Shown here piece after piece: positions 1 through 4,683 of a stretch of 7,583 nucleotides of DNA; position 1 is the first letter of the stretch, and each line of letters starts with the position of its first letter. The notes below the pieces were generated by a model. It was not told the DNA's origin. It made no database searches and saw nothing but the letters and a program-made list of their open reading frames with translations. Source of the stretch: Chitinophagaceae bacterium (GTDB lineage: Bacteria; Bacteroidota; Bacteroidia; Chitinophagales; Chitinophagaceae); assembly GCA_021323155.1 (NCBI GenBank), contig JAJTCI010000108.1, positions 1 through 7,583 of the forward strand. The letters are read 5' to 3'. A program made the position numbers and the translations under genes.

Positions 1-78
1 TTCTATAAGAAATATAACGCATCGTTTGACCCGGAATGGGTGAATTGCAGCCTGACAGTAGGGAATGGTGAATGGTGA
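1..78 (+). CDS. Possible 3' end of a rightward gene (unrecognised)
   Basis: Frame 1 is open from the window edge to a TGA at 76-78 and reads as 25 protein-like residues (FYKKYNASFDPEW, then VNCSLTVGNGEW). The last residues and the stop fall inside the GAATGGT tandem repeat. A bidirectional-looking hairpin at 108-130 lies just downstream, as expected for a gene converging on efp. I do not recognise the protein. The stretch is too short to be sure: two minus-strand frames are also open across the first 60 bases. The start lies outside the window if the gene is real. Confidence 0.3.
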   Translation, partial: FYKKYNASFDPEWVNCSLTVGNGEW

Positions 79-89
79 ATGGTGAATGG
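63..89. repeat. GAATGGT heptamer tandem repeat, about 4 copies
   Basis: Three perfect GAATGGT units (63-69, 70-76, 77-83) and a fourth lacking its last base (84-89). The period of 7 is not a multiple of 3, so copy-number change would shift any reading frame across it. It sits between the left-edge reading frame and the efp terminator. This looks like a simple-sequence tract prone to slippage; no function is visible. Confidence 0.8.
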
Positions 90-107
90 CCTTGACCCTA
101 CATATCG

Positions 108-130
108 AAAAAGGCTGCGTAGTGCAGCCC
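108..130 (-). terminator. Rho-independent terminator of efp, possibly bidirectional
   Basis: Read on the minus strand: a 6-bp GC-rich stem GGCTGC/GCAGCC (arms 124-129 and 113-118) with a 5-nt loop, followed directly by five T (complement of A108-A112). It begins 32 nt after the efp stop codon. On the plus strand the same hairpin is followed by CTTTCAT, so it could also stop a gene arriving from the left, less efficiently. Confidence 0.85.
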
Positions 131-161
131 TTTCATATAGATTCTTTGCTCCAGGTTGGAA

Positions 162-728
162 TTACTCTTTAACCCGCTCTACATAATCACCGGTCTTGGT
201 GTTGATCCGGATCACTTCCCCTTCATTAACGAACAAGGGAACGTTTACAGTGGCGCCGGTTTCAACGGTAGCTGCCTTTAATGCCCTGGTGGCGGTATCC
301 CCGCGCACACCTGGCTCGCAGTACGTGATCAGCATCGTAATCTTTTCCGGCAATTCCGCACCGATCGGCTGCTCTGTCTCGGTGTTGATGAACACAAACA
401 CTTCCGCGCCATCTTTCAGAAACTGCGGGGCATCGATCATTTCTTCAGCAAGCGCGATCTGCTCGAAGGTTTCGTTATTCATCAGGTTATATCCACTCTC
501 GTCCTTGTATAAATACTGGAACGCCTTTTTCTCCACGCGCACCGGGTAGATCGTCTCACCGCTGTTCCATGTTTTTTCAATGCTTCGCTTATTATCAACG
601 CCCTTCAGCTTCGCCCAGACCTTCGCGGCCGCGCGCGCTGTCTTATTTTCGCCAAATTCCACCACTGTGTAAAGGCTGTTGTCCAGCTTGAGGATCATCC
701 CGCGACTGATATCCGATGTTGTTGCCAT
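162..728 (-). CDS. efp: Translation elongation factor P (EF-P), Arg32-loop type
   Basis: A 188-residue protein, the normal EF-P length. EF-P binds ribosomes stalled on consecutive prolines and stimulates peptide-bond formation. An N-terminal KOW-like domain (about 1-65) is followed by two OB domains. The last 46 residues carry the EF-P signature, with GDTATRALKAATVETGA, VPLFVNEGE and the TKTGDYVERVK end. The ATG at 726-728 (MATTSDISRG) is chosen because EF-P proteins begin there; an upstream in-frame TTG at 785 would add 19 atypical residues and run through the promoter. The loop entering the peptidyl-transferase centre reads N28-K-T-A-R32-A-A-A, not the common PGKG form. Recalled from memory, it aligns index for index with the Pseudomonas loop N28-K-S-G-R32, whose Arg is rhamnosylated by EarP. 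No earP-like gene is in this window. Promoter and terminator indicate a single-gene transcript. Confidence 0.97.
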   Translation of the reverse strand: MATTSDISRGMILKLDNSLYTVVEFGENKTARAAAKVWAKLKGVDNKRSIEKTWNSGETIYPVRVEKKAFQYLYKDESGYNLMNNETFEQIALAEEMIDAPQFLKDGAEVFVFINTETEQPIGAELPEKITMLITYCEPGVRGDTATRALKAATVETGATVNVPLFVNEGEVIRINTKTGDYVERVKE

Positions 729-741
729 AATAAACTTTTGA

Positions 742-787
742 GGCGGCAAATGTAGATGTTTTGCCTTTTGCCGCCAACTCGGCAAAA
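742..787. repeat. Three-armed inverted repeat over the efp promoter
   Basis: Arm A, GGCGGCAAA (742-750), is perfectly complementary to TTTGCCGCC (767-775), a 9-bp inverted repeat with a 16-bp spacer. The same central block, as TTTTGCCG (766-773), is also perfectly complementary to CGGCAAAA (780-787), 8 bp with a 6-bp spacer. The central arm can therefore pair with either neighbour. Both inverted repeats overlap the efp -7 and -33 elements. They lie upstream of the expected transcript start, so a DNA operator is likelier than an RNA switch. Confidence 0.6.
747..777 (-). promoter_or_regulatory. Bacteroidota-type promoter of efp
   Basis: On the minus strand, a TTG (-33 element, 775-777) is followed after 20 bp by TACATTTG (747-754), an exact fit to the Bacteroidota -7 consensus TAnnTTTG. 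Transcription would start near 740, leaving a leader of about 12 nt ahead of the ATG at 728. The leader (CAAAAGTTTATT) is A/T-rich and has no Shine-Dalgarno, as is usual in this phylum. Confidence 0.7.
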
Positions 788-840
788 CCGAGACATCATA
801 TTAACAACTCGCAAAAAGAGTTATTACTAACTTGCCACAT

Positions 841-1338
841 ATGAAGCAGTTTGGTACACTTGCTATCGCGTTACTGGTTTCGCTGGCAGCCTTGTCACAG
901 CAAAAGGACAGCCTTCCTCCTTACCTGAGGGGCCCCCAGCTGTTGCCATTGTTTAATATACAGCTCACTGACAGCACCGTATTTAACACCGCCAGCCTGC
1001 CAAAAAATAAGTTCGTCGTCATTACTTTTTTCGATCCCGAATGTGGCCATTGCCAGGAAGAAGCAAAAGCCCTTTCCCAGCACATGAAAAAATTCCGGAA
1101 AGTCCTTTTCGTGATGGCAGCGGCGAAAGAAGTGGAACTGATCCGGGAATTCAGCTCAAGTTTTGGACTTGACCAACACGCCAATATCAGGATCGGCAGA
1201 GATACTGCTTATTTTCTACCAGGATATTACCGGATCCGGACAACACCCTTCACAGCAGTTTACAGCAAAAAAGGAAAATTCCTTAAAGCCTTCGAAAATG
1301 GGTACACCATAGGAGAGCTGAAGAAGCTAGTGAGGTGA
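841..1338 (+). CDS. Exported thioredoxin-fold protein, TlpA-like, CGHC site
   Basis: 165 residues. Residues 1-20 (MKQFGTLAIALLVSLAALSQ) form a Sec signal peptide: a short charged start, a hydrophobic core, then AALSQ. There is no lipobox Cys, so the product is likely periplasmic. After a strand (KFVVITFFDPE) comes the redox motif C68-G-H-C71 followed by an acidic helix, and later the cis-proline segment R-T-T-P136-F and a final strand FTAVYSKKGKF: a minimal thioredoxin fold of the TlpA/AhpC-TSA-like group. It probably reduces or exchanges disulfides in exported proteins; the partner is unknown. CGHC is the active-site sequence of PDI-type oxidases, but the redox direction cannot be read from it. 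The ATG at 841 is preferred to a TTG at 832, which would add only three residues before the signal. It diverges from efp, with 112 bp between starts, and lies 63 bp before the dehydrogenase gene. Confidence 0.85.
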   Translation: MKQFGTLAIALLVSLAALSQQKDSLPPYLRGPQLLPLFNIQLTDSTVFNTASLPKNKFVVITFFDPECGHCQEEAKALSQHMKKFRKVLFVMAAAKEVELIREFSSSFGLDQHANIRIGRDTAYFLPGYYRIRTTPFTAVYSKKGKFLKAFENGYTIGELKKLVR

Positions 1339-1372
1339 CCCGTAACGACATTGGCAAACAATCTGTGGCTAT

Positions 1373-1399
1373 AAAGGCATTCTCCACTAAAAGCCTTTT
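1373..1399 (+). terminator. Weak terminator-like hairpin just before the dehydrogenase ATG
   Basis: AAAGGC (1373-1378) is complementary to GCCTTT (1393-1398), with a 14-nt loop and a run of four T (1396-1399). It lies 34 nt after the thioredoxin-like gene's stop and ends 2 nt before the next ATG (1402). It could be a partial terminator of the upstream gene, or a structure covering the translation start of the downstream one. The stem is only 6 bp, so this is tentative. Confidence 0.35.
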
Positions 1400-1401
1400 C
1401 T

Positions 1402-3063
1402 ATGAAGCCAAACTACATTGCTTTATTGTGCCTTCTTTTGGTGTTTAAAGCGTCGTCTCAACCAACAGTAGGATTCCAGCAAATCATTACCGGGTTGAAT
1501 GTCCCGGTAGATTTAGTCGCTGAGCCCGGGAGTACCCGCATGTTCATTGTCGAGCAACCGGGAACGGTTAAGATCTGGAACGGCTCTTCCGTTTCGGCTA
1601 CGCCGTTTCTTAACGTAAGCTCACTGATCTCTTATTCAGCCGGGGGTGAAAGGGGCTTACTTAGCCTTGCCTTCCACCCACAATACACTACCAACCGGTA
1701 TTTCTTTATCTGGTATACCGATGTTTCGGGAGCGGTCACGCTGGCACGTTACCGGCGCGACGCCACCAATGCTGATATTGCAGATCCTGGCTCAGGCGTG
1801 GTGCTACTTTCTGTAGTAAAGGCGTTTGCGAATCACAACGGCGCCAAACTGAATTTCGGCCCGGACGGTTTCCTTTATATCGGTACGGGTGATGGCGGTA
1901 GCGCGAACGATCCTTCAAACAACGCACAAACAGGCAGCTCCCTCCTTGGGAAGATGCTGCGCATCGATGTGAATGGATTTGCAAGTTCCGCCCCTTTTTA
2001 TAGCATTCCTTCCTCAAACCCCTATACCAGTGATGCGACGGTAGCGGACGAAATAATTGCCCTGGGTCTACGAAATCCATGGCGCTGGAGCTTCGACAGG
2101 AATACAGGTGATATGTGGATCGCCGATGTAGGGCAAAATGCCTGGGAGGAAGTCAATTTCAGGGCAGCAGGTGATATATTAAGTCCAACCAATTATGGAT
2201 GGCGCTGCCTGGAAGGAACGCATGCGAGCGCTGTTCCTTGCCCGGCCCCGGCAAACAATGTAATGCCGATATACGAATACCCGCATAATTCTTCCGGTGG
2301 ATTCGTCGTTACGGGTGGCTATGTATATCGCGGAACGGAATACCCCACGCTGCAAGGCTATTACACGATGGTCGACTATGCCACGGGAAATGGCTGGCTC
2401 ATCAAATCCAACGGGAGTGGCGGGTGGAATGTCACACCTCAAACTGGTTGGCCTGGTAGCATCACAACGTTCGGTGAGCGGGGCGACGGCACCTTATACG
2501 CGGCTACCAGTGGCGGCACCATGTATAAGTTGACGGCTTCGGGTCCTTTACCACTCCGCCTGCTGAGTTTTACCGGGCGCAAATTGGATGGGAGTCATGA
2601 ACTCACCTGGGAGGTGCAACAGGAAGAGGCAGGTGATAGTTATATCATTGAAAGAAGCGTGGGCAACCAAACTTCTTTTATGGAAGCAGCAAGAAAGGCT
2701 GCCGTTTCCTCCAACAACTTTACGAAGTATGCAGTCACCGTACCCGCCAGCCTGCAACCGGCATATTACAGGCTGAAGACGATGCATGCAAATGGCAGTG
2801 TCACCTTTTCGTCTACAGTTTATTTCAATGCAACGGCCGCCGGGCAGGTCAAAGTGACTAAAACCGGTGACCGGATAATAATCGAAAGTAGCGATGCCAT
2901 TCGCGAAGTATCGATATCCGATGTTTCCGGCAGGGTATTGTACCAGCGCCCGGTAAATACTATGGGAATGATCAGTATTCCTTCCAGGGCACTCGCCGGC
3001 GGGCTGTTATTAGTACGGGTTACCGGGGAAACCACGACCCATTCAGCCAAAGTATTCAATTAA
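1402..3063 (+). CDS. Secreted glucose/sorbosone dehydrogenase-type protein (PQQ-type propeller) with T9SS sorting domain
   Basis: 553 residues in four parts. 1-20: Sec signal peptide ending KASSQ. About 25-377: six-bladed beta-propeller of the glucose/sorbosone dehydrogenase family, with VEQPG.V, GERGLLSLAFHP, NH145NGAKLNFGPDG then LYIGTGDGG, LLGKMLRIDV, GLR224NPWRWSFD, WIADVGQ..WEEVN, NYGWR and TGGYVYRG. H145 and R224 fit the catalytic His and PQQ-contacting Arg of the family. About 384-475: an Ig/FN3-like linker (LPLRLLSFTGRK). About 482-553: a type A T9SS sorting domain (VSISDVSGRVLYQ, LAGGLLLVRV, final KVFN). It would be exported by Sec, cross the outer membrane by T9SS, and end secreted or surface-attached. 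The family oxidises sugars with PQQ and Ca2+, but many members are uncharacterised, so the substrate is inferred. C269 and C280 could form a disulfide. No haem c motif is present. A strong terminator follows. Confidence 0.88.
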   Translation: MKPNYIALLCLLLVFKASSQPTVGFQQIITGLNVPVDLVAEPGSTRMFIVEQPGTVKIWNGSSVSATPFLNVSSLISYSAGGERGLLSLAFHPQYTTNRYFFIWYTDVSGAVTLARYRRDATNADIADPGSGVVLLSVVKAFANHNGAKLNFGPDGFLYIGTGDGGSANDPSNNAQTGSSLLGKMLRIDVNGFASSAPFYSIPSSNPYTSDATVADEIIALGLRNPWRWSFDRNTGDMWIADVGQNAWEEVNFRAAGDILSPTNYGWRCLEGTHASAVPCPAPANNVMPIYEYPHNSSGGFVVTGGYVYRGTEYPTLQGYYTMVDYATGNGWLIKSNGSGGWNVTPQTGWPGSITTFGERGDGTLYAATSGGTMYKLTASGPLPLRLLSFTGRKLDGSHELTWEVQQEEAGDSYIIERSVGNQTSFMEAARKAAVSSNNFTKYAVTVPASLQPAYYRLKTMHANGSVTFSSTVYFNATAAGQVKVTKTGDRIIIESSDAIREVSISDVSGRVLYQRPVNTMGMISIPSRALAGGLLLVRVTGETTTHSAKVFN

Positions 3064-3084
3064 GGCTTCTCTTCCTACGCAGTT

Positions 3085-3114
3085 AAAGCCCCGCCTACCT
3101 GGCGGGGCTTTCTT
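3085..3114 (+). terminator. Strong rho-independent terminator after the dehydrogenase
   Basis: A perfect 11-bp stem AAAGCCCCGCC (3085-3095) / GGCGGGGCTTT (3101-3111) with loop TACCT, followed by CTT. It starts 21 nt after the TAA at 3061-3063 and closes the rightward transcription unit. Confidence 0.93.
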
Positions 3115-3120
3115 GTCAAT

Positions 3121-3231
3121 AATAGCGGCCTGATGCCTGGAATCCCTCAGACCATGCGACAAGGGCGCGATCCGAACGGGGACGATATTATCCCGGTATC
3201 ATGGTGGTGCCAGGTGTGGGTCAAATAGCGG
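3121..3231. repeat. Direct repeat AATAGCGG bracketing an imperfect inverted repeat
   Basis: AATAGCGG occurs at 3121-3128 and again at 3224-3231. Between them, CCTGG (3136-3140) and ACCATG (3151-3156) are matched in inverted order by CATGGT (3200-3205) and CCAGG (3210-3214). This resembles a very small non-coding insertion with an 8-bp target duplication, or simply a long imperfect hairpin. The outer ends are poorly complementary, so the assignment is tentative. Confidence 0.3.
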
Positions 3232-3253
3232 TGTAATATGGGTGAGATGAGGG

Positions 3254-3275
3254 TATGATATGAGTATGATATAGG
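3254..3275. repeat. Two-copy 11-bp purine-rich repeat
   Basis: TATGATATGAG (3254-3264) is followed by TATGATATAGG (3265-3275), 9 of 11 identical. The period equals that of the GTCTCTATAAG array starting 6 bp downstream, although the unit sequence differs. Confidence 0.6.
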
Positions 3276-3280
3276 GAAAG

Positions 3281-3335
3281 GTCCCGATAAGGTCTCTATA
3301 AGGTCTCTATAAAGTCTCTATAAGGTCTCTATAAG
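3281..3335. repeat. 11-bp tandem repeat GTCTCTATAAG, five units
   Basis: Units run 3281-3291 (degenerate, GTCCCGATAAG), 3292-3302, 3303-3313 (last base A), 3314-3324 and 3325-3335, back to back without spacers. The period is close to one DNA helical turn, so identical bases lie on one face of the helix. The period is not a multiple of 3 and the array is not within a credible gene. It lies about 360 bp upstream of mdh. Confidence 0.92.
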
Positions 3336-3507
3336 GGTGCCGGAATTGGTCGACATCGTATATGAGTAATACGACGGATAAGTAAAAACGACCCATATCC
3401 CGTTCCAGTGGCAGCATTTGCAAATCCACTTTCGTCAAAAGTAAAAAATATTGCGATGATATCCGTGCAGAAAGGGAAGCAAGAAAAAAGTTAAGCTGCA
3501 TGGTTCG

Positions 3508-3536
3508 GAGATTGCTTCGCTTCGCTCGCAATGACG
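3508..3536. repeat. Dispersed palindromic repeat (GAGATTGCTTCGC...GCAATGACG type)
   Basis: ATTGC (3511-3515) and GCAAT (3528-3532) form inverted ends around TTCGCTTCGCTC. I recognise this sequence as a short intergenic element found in many copies in unrelated bacterial genomes; its minus-strand translation gives the familiar spurious string SLRAKRSNL. It encodes nothing itself. Its copy number in this genome cannot be seen from one window. Confidence 0.7.
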
Positions 3537-3621
3537 GGAACGTATAGATGGCAGGCCGGATCGAAGCGTACCACCGGTGCCGGGCGACGAAAATCATATA
3601 CAATCTTTCAACGCCAGCCTT

Positions 3622-3629
3622 TACTTTTG
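3622..3629 (+). promoter_or_regulatory. Candidate -7 promoter element of mdh
   Basis: TACTTTTG fits the Bacteroidota -7 consensus TAnnTTTG and would give an mdh leader of about 60 nt. No good TTG lies 19-21 bp upstream, so the -33 half is weak or absent. The leader ends in an A-rich stretch (TAAATAAAAAACGTTCCAG) before the ATG, with no Shine-Dalgarno. Confidence 0.4.
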
Positions 3630-3695
3630 CTGCATCAAAACCGGATTGACGCTCCAGGCGCTGATCTTCCAATCTTTAAATAAAAAACGTTCCAG

Positions 3696-4625
3696 ATGAA
3701 AGTAACTGTTGTAGGTGCAGGGGCGGTAGGTGCTACCTGTGCCGATAATATCGCCCGTAAAGAACTTTGCACGGAGTTGGTCTTGTTAGATATCAAAGAA
3801 GGCCTGGCCGAAGGCAAGGCGCAGGATATGATGCAAACCGCGGCCCTGCTGGGCTTCGATACCCGGATCACCGGGAGCACAAACGATTACACAAAGACCG
3901 CCAACAGTGACGTAGTTGTGATCACCTCTGGTATTCCTCGCAAACCAGGTATGACACGTGAAGAGCTCATCGGCACGAACGCCAATATCGTAAAAGGTGT
4001 TACAGAGAACATCCTGAAGCATTCACCCAATGCCATCATCATCGTTATCTCCAACCCAATGGATACGATGACCTACCTGGCATTGAAGAGTAGCGGCGTT
4101 CCCAAGAACCGCATCATCGGGATGGGGGGCATACTTGACAGTTCGCGTTTCAAATACCAGCTGAGCCAACACCTTGGATGCAACCCTGCTGACCTGAACG
4201 CGACCGTGATCGGCGGTCATGGTGACACGACGATGATACCGCTGATCCGCTATGCTACCTGGAACAGCAATCCTGTTAGCGCTTCCCTTGATGCGGGCAA
4301 ACAAAAGCAGGTAGTCGCTGACACCATGGTGGGCGGCGCAACGCTCACTAAATTGCTTGGTACTTCCGCCTGGTATGCACCCGGTGCTGCCGGGGCCGCT
4401 TTGGTAGAGGCGATCGTGAGGGACGAGAAAAAGCTCATGCCTTGCTGTGTGCTCCTTGAAGGAGAATATGGCCAGAAAGATATTTGTCTTGGTGTTCCGG
4501 TGGTGATTGGAAAGAATGGCTGGGAAAAGATCGTTGATTACAAACTCAACGGCGAAGAACAGGAACTGTTCAACAAAAGTGCGGAAGCGGTGAGAAGCAT
4601 GAATGACGTGCTGAAAACATTGTAG
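3696..4625 (+). CDS. mdh: Malate dehydrogenase (NAD-dependent, LDH-like type)
   Basis: 309 residues, typical for this cytoplasmic TCA-cycle enzyme, which interconverts malate and oxaloacetate with NAD+/NADH. The Rossmann loop G7-A-G-A-V-G12 opens the protein, and D32 at the end of the second strand (LLDIKE) fits NAD rather than NADP. The substrate site is complete: R82 and R88 in the mobile loop (GIPRKPGMTREE), N120 in VISNPMD, D148 and R151 in GILDSSRF, and catalytic H175 in GGHGD. R82 is the residue that selects a dicarboxylate; lactate dehydrogenases have Gln there. The ATG places the glycine-rich loop at the usual distance from the N-terminus. The gene stands alone: the preceding unit ends at a strong terminator about 600 bp upstream, and a hairpin plus T7 follows the stop. 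No sign of decay is visible. Confidence 0.97.
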   Translation: MKVTVVGAGAVGATCADNIARKELCTELVLLDIKEGLAEGKAQDMMQTAALLGFDTRITGSTNDYTKTANSDVVVITSGIPRKPGMTREELIGTNANIVKGVTENILKHSPNAIIIVISNPMDTMTYLALKSSGVPKNRIIGMGGILDSSRFKYQLSQHLGCNPADLNATVIGGHGDTTMIPLIRYATWNSNPVSASLDAGKQKQVVADTMVGGATLTKLLGTSAWYAPGAAGAALVEAIVRDEKKLMPCCVLLEGEYGQKDICLGVPVVIGKNGWEKIVDYKLNGEEQELFNKSAEAVRSMNDVLKTL

Positions 4626-4647
4626 GCGAGACTATGCTTAATTATAC

Positions 4648-4677
4648 AAAGCGTTGCAGCGATGCGGCGCTTTTTTT
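4648..4677 (+). terminator. Rho-independent terminator of mdh, at a convergent junction
   Basis: A 10-bp stem AAAGCGTTGC/GCGGCGCTTT (4648-4657 and 4664-4673) with two G-U pairs in the plus-strand RNA and loop AGCGAT; its T run continues to seven T (4671-4677). On the minus strand the G-U pairs become A-C mismatches and only a short T run follows, so it serves mdh better than the leftward glycosyltransferase gene, whose stop is 6 nt away. Confidence 0.88.
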
Positions 4678-4683
4678 ATACGC

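Larger units (their letters stand above)
3115..3695. other. Repeat-rich gene-free region before mdh
   Basis: About 580 bp with no credible gene. It contains, in order, a direct repeat bracketing an imperfect palindrome (3121-3231), purine-rich 11-bp-period repeats (3254-3275 and 3281-3335), an A-rich stretch without recognised signals (3336-3500), a dispersed palindromic repeat (3508-3536), and the candidate mdh promoter and leader (3622-3695). The one long minus-strand reading frame here (3307-3672) is made largely of these repeats and reads SLRAKRSNL through the dispersed element, so I treat it as spurious. Confidence 0.75.

Noticed and set aside
196..549. A 117-codon plus-strand reading frame
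   Set aside because: Fully antisense to the well-supported efp gene, with no recognisable protein features.
729..785. A 19-residue N-terminal extension of EF-P from a TTG at 785
   Set aside because: The extra residues do not resemble EF-P and would need a transcript starting upstream of the good promoter match at 747-777.
832..840. TTG start three codons before the thioredoxin-like ATG
   Set aside because: It adds MPH only; the ATG at 841 directly gives a clean signal peptide.
1402..1461. Lipoprotein signal in the dehydrogenase (Cys10)
   Set aside because: The residues before Cys10 are A-L-L, not a lipobox, and the Cys falls within the hydrophobic core; the protein has a T9SS sorting domain instead.
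3281..3335. CRISPR array
   Set aside because: Units are 11 bp and abut without spacers, and there are no cas genes in the window; it is a plain tandem repeat.
3436..3443. A minus-strand TACTTTTG (-7-like) element in the gap
   Set aside because: No TTG about 20 bp upstream and no gene downstream on that strand before the strong terminator region; likely chance in A/T-rich sequence.
3307..3672. A 121-codon minus-strand reading frame upstream of mdh
   Set aside because: It runs through the dispersed repeat (SLRAKRSNL) and ends in the 11-bp tandem array (RDLIETL), has no family resemblance, and lies antisense to the mdh leader; repeat-derived and spurious.
3696..4625. Lactate dehydrogenase instead of malate dehydrogenase
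   Set aside because: R82 occupies the substrate-selecting position and the mobile loop is the MDH form GIPRKPGMTREE.
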